DNA of 64,000 bases from Gordius sp. MW1. Its lineage: Eukaryota; Nematomorpha; Gordioida; Gordea; Gordiidae. A program made the translations under genes and the position numbers. The stretch lies in the NCBI GenBank assembly GCA_964036665.1, contig OZ038528.1:9182501-9246500 (forward strand). Direction: 5' to 3'. Of the stretch, positions 25,730 through 40,100 are shown piece after piece (position 1 is the first letter of the stretch; each line of letters starts with the position of its first letter). The notes beneath the pieces are model-generated. The model was not told the origin of the DNA, did not search any database, and saw only the letters and a program-made list of their open reading frames with translations.

Positions 25730-28270
25730 ATATGTGAAAAATTTTGAGGTAAAAATATTTATTTTTTTCGATTCTATGTGAAAGAGCATGAAAAAATTTA
25801 TAAAAGTAAGCCAATTTGAGAATCCTATTATCCTCGATTTACTTCCGAAAAGAGGTTAGCTGCGAGAACTATCATTTTGACAAAAGACAAGGTTTTATTA
25901 TTGCGATTAGTTTGTTGTATCGCAACGTGAGTGCTTAATTTTTGGAAATGGCTCTATGCGATCATGATTTCAAAGTAATAGTTTTTAGATTCTGATAAAT
26001 TTTTACTTTTTATCATCGAAACCACGTCTGAAAACGACAACTGTCATCGGATGCATACGGTTGAAAAAAAATATGTGAAAAATTTTGAGGTAAAAATATT
26101 TATTTTTTTTTGATTCTATGTAAAAGAGCATGAAAAAATATATAAAAGTAAGCACATTTGAGAATCCTATTATCCTCGATTGACTTCCGAAAAGAGGTTT
26201 TAAGCTGCGAGAACTATCATTTTGACAAAAGACAACGTTTTATTATTGCGATTAGTTTGTTGTATCGCAACGTGAGTGCTTAATTTTTGAAAATGGCTCT
26301 ATGCGATCATGATTTCAAAGTAATAGTTTTCAGAATCTGATAAATTTTTACTTGAGATCATAGAAACCACGTCTGAAAACGACAACTTTCAACGGATGCA
26401 TACGGTTGAAAGAAAAATATGTGAAAAATTTTGAGGTAAAAATATTTATTTTTTTTTGATTCTATGTGAAAGAGCATGAAAAAATATATAAAAGTAAGCC
26501 AATTTGAGAATCCTATTATCCTCGATTTACTTTCGAAAAGAGGTTTTAAGCTGCGAGAACTATCATTTTGACAAAAGACAAGGTTTTATTGTTGCGATTA
26601 GTTTGTTGTATCGCAACGTGAGTGCTTAATTTTTGAAAACTGCTCTATGCGATTATGATTTCAACGTAATAGTTTTTAGATTCTGATAAATTTTTACTTT
26701 TTATCATGGATACTACGTTTGAAAACGACAACTTGGATGAATACGGTTGAAAGAAAAATATGTGAAAAATTTTGAGGTAAAAATATTTATTTTTTTCGAT
26801 TCTATGTGAAAGAGCATAAAAAAATATATAAAAGTAAGCCAATTTGAGAATCCTATTATCCTCGATTGACTTCCGAAAAGAGGTTTTAAGCTGCGTGAAC
26901 TATCATTTTGACAAAAGACAACGTTTTATTGTTGCGATTAGTTTGTTGTATCGCAACGTGAGTGCTTAATTTTTGAAAATGGCTCTATGCAATCATGATT
27001 TCAAAGTAATAGTTTTTAGATTCTGATAAATTTTTACTTGGGATCAAAGAAACCACGTCTGAAAACGACAACTTTCATCGGATGCATACGGTTGAAAGAA
27101 AAATATGTGAAAAATTTTGAGGTAAAAATATTTATTTTTTTCGATTTTATGTGAAAGAGCATGAAAAAATATATAAAAGTAAGCCAATTTGAGAATCCTT
27201 TTATCCTCGATTTACTTCCGAAAAGAGGTTTTAAGCTGCCAGAACTATCATTTTGACAAAAGACAACGTTTTATTGTTGCGATTAGTTTGTTGTATCGCA
27301 ACGTGAGTGCTTAATTTTTTAAAAATGCACTATGCGATCATGATTTTAAAGTAATAGTTTTCTGATTCTGATAAATTTTTACTTTTTATCATCGAAACCA
27401 CGTCTGAAAACGACAACTTTCATCGGATGCATACGGTTGAAAGAAAAATATGTAAAATATTTTAAGGTAAAAATATTTATTTTTTTCGATTCTATGTGAA
27501 AGAGCATGAAAAAATATATAAAAGTAAGCCAATTTGAGAATCCTATTATCCTCGATTTACTTCCGAAAAGAGGTTTTAAGCTGCCAGAACTATTCATTTT
27601 GACAAAAGACAACGATTTATTGTTGCGATTAGTTTGTTGTATCGCAACGTGAGTGCTTAATTTTTGAAAACTGCTCTATGCGATTATGATTTCAAAGTAA
27701 TAGTTTTTAGATTTTGATAAATTTTTACTTGGGATCATAGAAACCACGTCTGAAAACGACAACTTTCATCGGATGAATACGGCTCAAAGAAAAATATGTG
27801 AAAAATTTTGAGGTAAAAATATTTATTTTTTTTGATTCTATGTGAAAGAGCATGAAAAAATATATAAAAGTAAGCCAATTTGAGAATCCGATTATCCTCG
27901 ATTTACTTCCGAAAAGAGGTTTTAAGCTGCCTGAACTATCATTTTGACAAAATACAACGTTTTATTGTTGCGATTAGTTTGTTGTATCGCAACGTGAGTG
28001 CTTAATTTTTGAAAACTGCTCTATGCGATTATGATTTCAAAGTAATAGTTTTTAGATTCTGATAAATTTTTACTTGGGATCATAGAAACCACGTCTGAAA
28101 ACGACAACTTTCATCGGATGAATACGGTTCAAATAAAAATATGTGAAAAATTTTGAGGTAAAAATATTTATTTTTTTCGATTCTATGTGAAAGAGCATGA
28201 AAAAATATATAAAAGTAAGCCAATTTGAGAATCCTATTACCCTCGATTTACTTCCGAAAAGAGGTTTTAA
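25730..28270. repeat. Seven-monomer block repeated at about 29,520-32,060 (offset 3,791 bp)
   Basis: Order and private variants agree: GAGGTTAGCTG, CTTTCGAAAAGAGG (26,530 and 30,321), AACTTGGATG, GCAATCATG with GGGATCAAAG, AATCCTTTTATCC, ATATGTAAAATATTTTAAGG, GAATACGGCTC, AATCCGATTATCC and GCCTGAACT. The offset is exactly eleven monomers. The copies part at GCTGCGAG versus GCTGCCAG near 28,272. Confidence 0.68.
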
Positions 28271-29199
28271 GCTGCGAGAACTATCATTTTGACAAAAGAC
28301 AACGTTTTATTGTTGCGATTAGTTTGTTGTATCGCAACGTGAGTGCTTAATTTTTGAAAATGGCTCTATGCTATCATGATTTCAAAGTAATAGTTTTCAG
28401 ATTCTGATAAATTTTTACTTGGGATCATAGAAACCACGTCTAAAAACGACAACTTTCATCGGATGCATACGGTTGAAAGAAAAATATGTAAAATATTTTA
28501 AGGTAAAAATATTTATTTTTTTCGATTCTATGTGAAAGAGCATGAAAAAATATATAAAAGTAAGCCAATTTGAGAATCCTATTATCCTCGATTTACTTCC
28601 GAAAAGAGGTTTTAAGCTGCCAGAACTATTCATTTTGACAAAAGACAACGATTTATTGTTGCGATTAGTTTGTTGTATCGCAACGTGAGTGCTTAATTTT
28701 TGAAAACTGCTCTATGCGATTATGATTTCAAAGTAATAGTTTTTAGATTTTGATAAATTTTTACTTGGGATCATAGAAACCACGTCTGAAAACGACAACT
28801 TTCACCGGATGAATACGGTTCAAAGAAAAATATGTGAAAAATTTTGAGGTAAAAATATTTATTTTTTTCGATTCTATGTGAAAGAGCATGAAAAAATATA
28901 TAAAAGTAAGCCAATTTGAGAATCCTATTATCCTCGATTTACTTCCGAAAAGAGGTTTTAAGCTGCGAGAACTATCATTTTGACAAAAGACAACGTTTTA
29001 TTGTTGCGATTAGTTTGTTGTATCGCAACGTGAGTGCTTAATTTTTTAAAAATGCACTATGCGATCATGATTTTAAAGTAATAGTTTTCTGATTCTGATA
29101 AATTTTTACTTTTTATCATCGAAACCACGTCTGAAAACGACAACTTTCATCGGATGCATACGGTTGAAAGAAAAATATGTAAAATATTTTAAGGTAAAA

Positions 29200-30755
29200 A
29201 TATTTATTTTTTTCGATTCTATGTGAAAGAGCATGAAAAAATATATAAAAGTAAGCCAATTTGAGAATCCTATTACCCTCGATTTACTTCCGAAAAGAGG
29301 TTTTAAGCTGCCAGAACTATTCATTTTGACAAAAGACAACGATTTATTGTTGCGATTAGTTTGTTGTATCGCAACGTGAGTGCTTAATTTTTGAAAACTG
29401 CTCTATGCGATTATGATTTCAAAGTAATAGTTTTTAGATTCTGATAAATTTTTACTTGGGATCATAGAAACCACGTCTGAAAACGACAACTTTCATCGGA
29501 TGAATACGGTTCAAATAAAAATATGTGAAAAATTTTGAGGTAAAAATATTTATTTTTTTCGATTCTATGTGAAAGAGCATGAAAAAATTTATAAAAGTAA
29601 GCCAATTTGAGAATCCTATTATCCTCGATTTACTTCCGAAAAGAGGTTAGCTGCGAGAACTATCATTTTGACAAAAGACAAGGTTTTATTATTGCGATTA
29701 GTTTGTTGTATCGCAACGTGAGTGCTTAATTTTTGGAAATGGCTCTATGCGATCATGATTTCAAAGTAATAGTTTTTAGATTCTGATAAATTTTTACTTT
29801 TTATCATCGAAACCACGTCTGAAAACGACAACTGTCATCGGATGCATACGGTTGAAAAAAAATATGTGAAAAATTTTGAGGTAAAAATATTTATTTTTTT
29901 TTGATTCTATGTAAAAGAGCATGAAAAAATATATAAAAGTAAGCACATTTGAGAATCCTATTATCCTCGATTGACTTCCGAAAAGAGGTTTTAAGCTGCG
30001 AGAACTATCATTTTGACAAAAGACAACGTTTTATTATTGCGATTAGTTTGTTGTATCGCAACGTGAGTGCTTAATTTTTGAAAATGGCTCTATGCGATCA
30101 TGATTTCAAAGTAATAGTTTTCAGAATCTGATAAATTTTTACTTGAGATCATAGAAACCACGTCTGAAAACGACAACTTTCAACGGATGCATACGGTTGA
30201 AAGAAAAATATGTGAAAAATTTTGAGGTAAAAATATTTATTTTTTTTTGATTCTATGTGAAAGAGCATGAAAAAATATATAAAAGTAAGCCAATTTGAGA
30301 ATCCTATTATCCTCGATTTACTTTCGAAAAGAGGTTTTAAGCTGCGAGAACTATCATTTTGACAAAAGACAAGGTTTTATTGTTGCGATTAGTTTGTTGT
30401 ATCGCAACGTGAGTGCTTAATTTTTGAAAACTGCTCTATGCGATTATGATTTCAACGTAATAGTTTTTAGATTCTGATAAATTTTTACTTTTTATCATGG
30501 ATACTACGTTTGAAAACGACAACTTGGATGAATACGGTTGAAAGAAAAATATGTGAAAAATTTTGAGGTAAAAATATTTATTTTTTTCGATTCTATGTGA
30601 AAGAGCATAAAAAAATATATAAAAGTAAGCCAATTTGAGAATCCTATTATCCTCGATTGACTTCCGAAAAGAGGTTTTAAGCTGCGTGAACTATCATTTT
30701 GACAAAAGACAACGTTTTATTGTTGCGATTAGTTTGTTGTATCGCAACGTGAGTG
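29200..30755. repeat. Block repeated at about 31,955-33,510 (offset 2,755 bp, eight monomers)
   Basis: Matches begin around TATTACCCTCGATTTAC with GCCAGAACTATTC and run through the GAGGTTAGCTG, CTTTCGAAAAGAGG, AACTTGGATG and GCGTGAACT monomers. They end where this copy reads TTTTTGAAAATGGCTCTATGCAATC and the other TTTTTTAAAAATGCAC. The right copy has two private changes, GAGGATCC near 32,707 and a longer T run near 32,990. Both are shared with 37.5-37.8 kb. Confidence 0.62.
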
Positions 30756-32354
30756 CTTAATTTTTGAAAATGGCTCTATGCAATCATGATTTCAAAGTAA
30801 TAGTTTTTAGATTCTGATAAATTTTTACTTGGGATCAAAGAAACCACGTCTGAAAACGACAACTTTCATCGGATGCATACGGTTGAAAGAAAAATATGTG
30901 AAAAATTTTGAGGTAAAAATATTTATTTTTTTCGATTTTATGTGAAAGAGCATGAAAAAATATATAAAAGTAAGCCAATTTGAGAATCCTTTTATCCTCG
31001 ATTTACTTCCGAAAAGAGGTTTTAAGCTGCCAGAACTATCATTTTGACAAAAGACAACGTTTTATTGTTGCGATTAGTTTGTTGTATCGCAACGTGAGTG
31101 CTTAATTTTTTAAAAATGCACTATGCGATCATGATTTTAAAGTAATAGTTTTCTGATTCTGATAAATTTTTACTTTTTATCATCGAAACCACGTCTGAAA
31201 ACGACAACTTTCATCGGATGCATACGGTTGAAAGAAAAATATGTAAAATATTTTAAGGTAAAAATATTTATTTTTTTCGATTCTATGTGAAAGAGCATGA
31301 AAAAATATATAAAAGTAAGCCAATTTGAGAATCCTATTATCCTCGATTTACTTCCGAAAAGAGGTTTTAAGCTGCCAGAACTATTCATTTTGACAAAAGA
31401 CAACGATTTATTGTTGCGATTAGTTTGTTGTATCGCAACGTGAGTGCTTAATTTTTGAAAACTGCTCTATGCGATTATGATTTCAAAGTAATAGTTTTTA
31501 GATTTTGATAAATTTTTACTTGGGATCATAGAAACCACGTCTGAAAACGACAACTTTCATCGGATGAATACGGCTCAAAGAAAAATATGTGAAAAATTTT
31601 GAGGTAAAAATATTTATTTTTTTTGATTCTATGTGAAAGAGCATGAAAAAATATATAAAAGTAAGCCAATTTGAGAATCCGATTATCCTCGATTTACTTC
31701 CGAAAAGAGGTTTTAAGCTGCCTGAACTATCATTTTGACAAAATACAACGTTTTATTGTTGCGATTAGTTTGTTGTATCGCAACGTGAGTGCTTAATTTT
31801 TGAAAACTGCTCTATGCGATTATGATTTCAAAGTAATAGTTTTTAGATTCTGATAAATTTTTACTTGGGATCATAGAAACCACGTCTGAAAACGACAACT
31901 TTCATCGGATGAATACGGTTCAAATAAAAATATGTGAAAAATTTTGAGGTAAAAATATTTATTTTTTTCGATTCTATGTGAAAGAGCATGAAAAAATATA
32001 TAAAAGTAAGCCAATTTGAGAATCCTATTACCCTCGATTTACTTCCGAAAAGAGGTTTTAAGCTGCCAGAACTATTCATTTTGACAAAAGACAACGATTT
32101 ATTGTTGCGATTAGTTTGTTGTATCGCAACGTGAGTGCTTAATTTTTGAAAACTGCTCTATGCGATTATGATTTCAAAGTAATAGTTTTTAGATTCTGAT
32201 AAATTTTTACTTGGGATCATAGAAACCACGTCTGAAAACGACAACTTTCATCGGATGAATACGGTTCAAATAAAAATATGTGAAAAATTTTGAGGTAAAA
32301 ATATTTATTTTTTTCGATTCTATGTGAAAGAGCATGAAAAAATTTATAAAAGTA

Positions 32355-35300
32355 AGCCAATTTGAGAATCCTATTATCCTCGATTTACTTCCGAAAAGAG
32401 GTTAGCTGCGAGAACTATCATTTTGACAAAAGACAAGGTTTTATTATTGCGATTAGTTTGTTGTATCGCAACGTGAGTGCTTAATTTTTGGAAATGGCTC
32501 TATGCGATCATGATTTCAAAGTAATAGTTTTTAGATTCTGATAAATTTTTACTTTTTATCATCGAAACCACGTCTGAAAACGACAACTGTCATCGGATGC
32601 ATACGGTTGAAAAAAAATATGTGAAAAATTTTGAGGTAAAAATATTTATTTTTTTTTGATTCTATGTAAAAGAGCATGAAAAAATATATAAAAGTAAGCA
32701 CATTTGAGGATCCTATTATCCTCGATTGACTTCCGAAAAGAGGTTTTAAGCTGCGAGAACTATCATTTTGACAAAAGACAACGTTTTATTATTGCGATTA
32801 GTTTGTTGTATCGCAACGTGAGTGCTTAATTTTTGAAAATGGCTCTATGCGATCATGATTTCAAAGTAATAGTTTTCAGAATCTGATAAATTTTTACTTG
32901 AGATCATAGAAACCACGTCTGAAAACGACAACTTTCAACGGATGCATACGGTTGAAAGAAAAATATGTGAAAAATTTTGAGGTAAAAATATTTTTTTTTT
33001 TTTGATTCTATGTGAAAGAGCATGAAAAAATATATAAAAGTAAGCCAATTTGAGAATCCTATTATCCTCGATTTACTTTCGAAAAGAGGTTTTAAGCTGC
33101 GAGAACTATCATTTTGACAAAAGACAAGGTTTTATTGTTGCGATTAGTTTGTTGTATCGCAACGTGAGTGCTTAATTTTTGAAAACTGCTCTATGCGATT
33201 ATGATTTCAACGTAATAGTTTTTAGATTCTGATAAATTTTTACTTTTTATCATGGATACTACGTTTGAAAACGACAACTTGGATGAATACGGTTGAAAGA
33301 AAAATATGTGAAAAATTTTGAGGTAAAAATATTTATTTTTTTCGATTCTATGTGAAAGAGCATAAAAAAATATATAAAAGTAAGCCAATTTGAGAATCCT
33401 ATTATCCTCGATTGACTTCCGAAAAGAGGTTTTAAGCTGCGTGAACTATCATTTTGACAAAAGACAACGTTTTATTGTTGCGATTAGTTTGTTGTATCGC
33501 AACGTGAGTGCTTAATTTTTTAAAAATGCACTATGCGATCATGATTTTAAAGTAATAGTTTTCTGATTCTGATAAATTTTTACTTTTTATCATCGAAACC
33601 ACGTCTGAAAACGACAACTTTCATCGGATGCATACGGTTGAAAGAAAAATATGTAAAATATTTTAAGGTAAAAATATTTATTTTTTTCGATTCTATGTGA
33701 AAGAGCATAAAAAAATATATAAAAGTAAGCCAATTTGAGAATCCTATTATCCTCGATTTACTTCCGAAAAGAGGTTTTAATCTGCCAGAACTATTCATTT
33801 TGACAAAAGACAACGATTTATTGTTGCGATTAGTTTGTTGTATCGCAACGTGAGTGCTTAATTTTTGAAAATGGCTCTATGCGATCATGATTTCAAAGTA
33901 ATAGTTTTCAGAATCTGATAAATTTTTACTTGAGATCATAGAAACCACGTCTGAAAACGACAACTTTCATCGGATGCATACGGTTGAAAGAAAAATATGT
34001 GAAAAATTTTGAGGTAAAAATATTTATTTTTTTCGATTTTATGTGAAAGAGCGTGAAAAAATATATAAAAGTAAGCCAATTTGAGAATCCTTTTATCCTC
34101 GATTTACTTCCGAAAAGAGGTTTTAAGCTGCCAGAACTATTCATTTTGACAAAAGACAACGATTTATTGTTGCGATTAGTTTGTTGTATCGAAAGGTGAG
34201 TGCTTAATTTTTGAAAACTGCTCTATGCGATTATGATTTCAAAGTAATAGTTTTTAGATTCTGATAAATTTTTACTTGGGATCATAGAAACCACGTCTGA
34301 AAACGACAACTTTCATCGGATGAATACGGTTCAAATAAAAATATGTGAAAAATTTTGAGGTAAAAATATTTATTTTTTTCGATTCTATGTGAAAGAGCAT
34401 GAAAAAATATATAAAAGTAAGCCAATTTGAGAATCCTATTATCCTCGATTTACTTTCGAAAAGAGGTTTTAAGCTGCGAGAACTATCATTTTGACAAAAG
34501 ACAAGGTTTTATTGTTGCGATTAGTTTGTTGTATCGCAACGTGATTGCTTAATTTTTGAAAACTGCTCTATGCGATTATGATTTCAACGTAATAGTTTTT
34601 AGATTCTGATAAATTTTTACTTTTTATCATGGATACTACGTTTGAAAACGACAACTTGGATGAATACGGTTGAAAGAAAAATATGTGAAAAATTTTGAGG
34701 TAAAAATATTTATTTTTTTCGATTCTATGTGAAAGAGCATAAAAAAATATATAAAAGTAAGCCAATTTGAGAATCCTATTATCCTCGATTGACTTCCGAA
34801 AAGAGGTTTTAAGCTGCGTGAACTAACATTTTGACAAAAGACAACGTTTTATTGTTGCGATTAGTTTGTTGTATCGCAACGTGAATGCTTAATTTTTGAA
34901 AACTGCTCTATGCGATTATGATTTCAACGTAATAGTTTTCTGATTCTGATAAATTTTTACTTTTTATCATCGAAACCACGTCTGAAAACGACAACTTTCA
35001 TCGGATGCATACGGTTGAAAGAAAAATATGTGAAAAATTTTGAGGTAAAAATATTTATTTTTTTCGATTTTATGTGAAAGAGCGTGAAAAAATATATAAA
35101 AGTAAGCCAATTTGAGAATCCTTTTATCCTCGATTTACTTCCGAAAAGAGGTTTTAAGCTGCCAGAACTATTCATTTTGACAAAAGACAACGATTTATTG
35201 TTGCGATTAGTTTGTTGTATCGAAACGTGAGTGCTTAATTTTTGAAAACTGCTCTATGCGATTATGATTTCAAAGTAATAGTTTTTAGATTCTGATAAAT

Positions 35301-37175
35301 TTTTACTTGGGATCATAGAAACCACGTCTGAAAACGACAACTTTCATCGGATGAATACGGTTCAAATAAAAATATGTGAAAAATTTTGAGGTAAAAATAT
35401 TTATTTTTTTCGATTCTATGTGAAAGAGCATGAAAAAATATATAAAAGTAAGCCAATTTGAGAATCCGATTATCCTCGATTTACTTCCGAAAAGAGGTTT
35501 TAAGCTGCCAGAACTATCATTTTGACAAAAGACAACGTTTTATTGTTGCGATTAGTTTGTTGTATCGCAACGTGAGTGCTTAATTTTTCAAAAATGCTCT
35601 ATGCGATTATGATTTCAAAGTAATAGTTTTTAGATTCTGATAAATTTTTACTTGGGATCATAGAAACCACGTCTGAAAACGACAACTTTCATCGGATGAA
35701 TACGGCTCAAAGAAAAATATGTGAAAAATTTTGAGGTAAAAATATTTATTTTTTTCGATTCTATGTGAAAGAGCATGAAAAAATATATAAAAGTAAGCCA
35801 ATTTGAGAATCCGATTATCCTCGATTTACTTCCGAAAAGAGGTTTTAAGCTGCCTTAACTATCATTTTGACAAAATACAACGTTTTATTGTTGCGATTAG
35901 TTTGTTGTATCGCAACGTGAGTGCTTAATTTTTGAAAACTGCTCTATGCGATTATGATTTCAAAGTAATAGTTTTTAGATTCTGATAAATTTTTACTTGG
36001 GATCATAGAAACCACGTCTGAAAACGACAACTTTCATCGGGTGAATACGGTTCAAAGAAAAATATGTGATAAATTTTGAGGTAAAAATATTTTTTTTTTT
36101 TGATTCTATGTGAAAGAGCATGAAAAAATATATAAAAGTAAGCAGATTTTAGAATCCTATTATCCTCGATTGACTTCCGAAAAGAGGTTTTAAGCTGCGA
36201 GAACTATCATTTTGACAAAAGACAACGTTTTATTGTTGCGATTAGTTTGTTGTATCGCAACGTGAGTGCTTAATTTTTGAAAACTGCTCTATGCGATTAT
36301 GATTTCAAAGTAATAGTTTTTAGATTCTGATAAATTTTTACTTGGGATCATAGAAACCACGTCTGAAAACGACAACTTTCATCGGATGAATAAAATAAAA
36401 ATATGTGAAACATTTTGAGGTAAAAATATTTATTTTTTTCGATTCTATGTGAAAGAGCATGAAAAAATATATAAAAGTAAGCCAATTTGAGAATCCTATT
36501 ACCCTCGATTTACTTCCGAAAAGAGGTTTTAAGCTGCCAGAACTATTCATTTTGACAAAAGACAACGTTTTATTGTTGCGATTAGTTTGTTGTATCGCAA
36601 CGTGAGTGCTTAATTTTTGAAAACTGCTCTATGCGATTATGATTTCAAAGTAATAGTTTTTAGATTCTGATAAATTTTTACTTGGGATCATAGAAACCAC
36701 GGCTGAAAACGACAACTTTCATCGGATGAATACGGTTCAAAGAAAGATATGTGAAAAATTTTGAGGTAAAAATATTTATTTTTTTCGATTCTATGTGAAA
36801 GAGCATGAAAAAATATATAAAAGTAAGCCAATTTGAGAATCCGATTATCCTCGATTTACTTCCGAAAAGAGGTTTTAAGCTGCCAGAACTATTCATTTTG
36901 ACAAAATACAACGATTTATTGTTGCGATTAGTTTGTTGTATCGCAACGTGAGTGCTTAATTTTTCAAAAATGCTCTATGCGATTATGATTTCAAAGTAAT
37001 AGTTTTTAGATTCTGATAAATTTTTACTTGGGATCATAGAAACCACGTCTGAAAACGACAACTTTCATCGGATGAATACGGCTCAAAGAAAAATATGTGA
37101 AAAATTTTGAGGTAAAAATATTTATTTTTTCGATTCTATGTGAAAGAGAATGAAAAAATATATATAAGTAAGCCA
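32355..37175. repeat. 14-monomer tandem duplication, first copy (4,816 bp)
   Basis: Sequence from about 32,355 to 37,218 is repeated directly at 37,175-42,034 with a constant 4,816-bp offset. Shared rare features include GAGGATCCTATTATCC (32,706 and 37,522), AAAGAGCGTG, CGTGATTGC (34,541 and 39,357), GAACTAACATTTTG, GATAAATTTTGAGG, the 6-bp-deleted GATGAATAAAATAAAAAT (36,386 and 41,202) and CCACGGCTGAAAACG. Differences are few, such as ATCGAAAGGTG (34,189) versus ATCGAAACGTG (39,005). One clustered patch near 36,890 is reported separately. Confidence 0.78.
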
Positions 37176-40100
37176 ATTTGAGAATCCTATTATCCTCGAT
37201 TTACTTCCGAAAAGAGGTTAGCTGCGAGAACTATCATTTTGACAAAAGACAAGGTTTTATTATTGCGATTAGTTTGTTGTATCGCAACGTGAGTGCTTAA
37301 TTTTTGGAAATGGCTCTATGCGATCATGATTTCAAAGTAATAGTTTTTAGATTCTGATAAATTTTTACTTTTTATCATCGAAACCACGTCTGAAAACGAC
37401 AACTGTCATCGGATGCATACGGTTGAAAAAAAATATGTGAAAAATTTTGAGGTAAAAATATTTATTTTTTTTTGATTCTATGTAAAAGAGCATGAAAAAA
37501 TATATAAAAGTAAGCACATTTGAGGATCCTATTATCCTCGATTGACTTCCGAAAAGAGGTTTTAAGCTGCGAGAACTATCATTTTGACAAAAGACAACGT
37601 TTTATTATTGCGATTAGTTTGTTGTATCGCAACGTGAGTGCTTAATTTTTGAAAATGGCTCTATGCGATCATGATTTCAAAGTAATAGTTTTCAGAATCT
37701 GATAAATTTTTACTTGAGATCATAGAAACCACGTCTGAAAACGACAACTTTCAACGGATGCATACGGTTGAAAGAAAAATATGTGAAAAATTTTGAGGTA
37801 AAAATATTTTTTTTTTTTTGATTCTATGTGAAAGAGCATGAAAAAATATATAAAAGTAAGCCAATTTGAGAATCCTATTATCCTCGATTTACTTTCGAAA
37901 AGAGGTTTTAAGCTGCGAGAACTATCATTTTGACAAAAGACAAGGTTTTATTGTTGCGATTAGTTTGTTGTATCGCAACGTGAGTGCTTAATTTTTGAAA
38001 ACTGCTCTATGCGATTATGATTTCAACGTAATAGTTTTTAGATTCTGATAAATTTTTACTTTTTATCATGGATACTACGTTTGAAAACGACAACTTGGAT
38101 GAATACGGTTGAAAGAAAAATATGTGAAAAATTTTGAGGTAAAAATATTTATTTTTTTCGATTCTATGTGAAAGAGCATAAAAAAATATATAAAAGTAAG
38201 CCAATTTGAGAATCCTATTATCCTCGATTGACTTCCGAAAAGAGGTTTTAAGCTGCGTGAACTATCATTTTGACAAAAGACAACGTTTTATTGTTGCGAT
38301 TAGTTTGTTGTATCGCAACGTGAGTGCTTAATTTTTTAAAAATGCACTATGCGATCATGATTTTAAAGTAATAGTTTTCTGATTCTGATAAATTTTTACT
38401 TTTTATCATCGAAACCACGTCTGAAAACGACAACTTTCATCGGATGCATACGGTTGAAAGAAAAATATGTAAAATATTTTAAGGTAAAAATATTTATTTT
38501 TTTCGATTCTATGTGAAAGAGCATAAAAAAATATATAAAAGTAAGCCAATTTGAGAATCCTATTATCCTCGATTTACTTCCGAAAAGAGGTTTTAAGCTG
38601 CCAGAACTATTCATTTTGACAAAAGACAACGATTTATTGTTGCGATTAGTTTGTTGTATCGCAACGTGAGTGCTTAATTTTTGAAAATGGCTCTATGCGA
38701 TCATGATTTCAAAGTAATAGTTTTCAGAATCTGATAAATTTTTACTTGAGATCATAGAAACCACGTCTGAAAACGACAACTTTCATCGGATGCATACGGT
38801 TGAAAGAAAAATATGTGAAAAATTTTGAGGTAAAAATATTTATTTTTTTCGATTTTATGTGAAAGAGCGTGAAAAAATATATAAAAGTAAGCCAATTTGA
38901 GAATCCTTTTATCCTCGATTTACTTCCGAAAAGAGGTTTTAAGCTGCCAGAACTATTCATTTTGACAAAAGACAACGATTTATTGTTGCGATTAGTTTGT
39001 TGTATCGAAACGTGAGTGCTTAATTTTTGAAAACTGCTCTATGCGATTATGATTTCAAAGTAATAGTTTTTAGATTCTGATAAATTTTTACTTGGGATCA
39101 TAGAAACCACGTCTGAAAACGACAACTTTCATCGGATGAATACGGTTCAAATAAAAATATGTGAAAAATTTTGAGGTAAAAATATTTATTTTTTTCGATT
39201 CTATGTGAAAGAGCATGAAAAAATATATAAAAGTAAGCCAATTTGAGAATCCTATTATCCTCGATTTACTTTCGAAAAGAGGTTTTAAGCTGCGAGAACT
39301 ATCATTTTGACAAAAGACAAGGTTTTATTGTTGCGATTAGTTTGTTGTATCGCAACGTGATTGCTTAATTTTTGAAAACTGCTCTATGCGATTATGATTT
39401 CAACGTAATAGTTTTTAGATTCTGATAAATTTTTACTTTTTATCATGGATACTACGTTTGAAAACGACAACTTGGATGAATACGGTTGAAAGAAAAATAT
39501 GTGAAAAATTTTGAGGTAAAAATATTTATTTTTTTCGATTCTATGTGAAAGAGCATAAAAAAATATATAAAAGTAAGCCAATTTGAGAATCCTATTATCC
39601 TCGATTGACTTCCGAAAAGAGGTTTTAAGCTGCGTGAACTAACATTTTGACAAAAGACAACGTTTTATTGTTGCGATTAGTTTGTTGTATCGCAACGTGA
39701 ATGCTTAATTTTTGAAAACTGCTCTATGCGATTATGATTTCAACGTAATAGTTTTCTGATTCTGATAAATTTTTACTTTTTATCATCGAAACCACGTCTG
39801 AAAACGACAACTTTCATCGGATGCATACGGTTGAAAGAAAAATATGTGAAAAATTTTGAGGTAAAAATATTTATTTTTTTCGATTTTATGTGAAAGAGCG
39901 TGAAAAAATATATAAAAGTAAGCCAATTTGAGAATCCTTTTATCCTCGATTTACTTCCGAAAAGAGGTTTTAAGCTGCCAGAACTATTCATTTTGACAAA
40001 AGACAACGATTTATTGTTGCGATTAGTTTGTTGTATCGAAACGTGAGTGCTTAATTTTTGAAAACTGCTCTATGCGATTATGATTTCAAAGTAATAGTTT

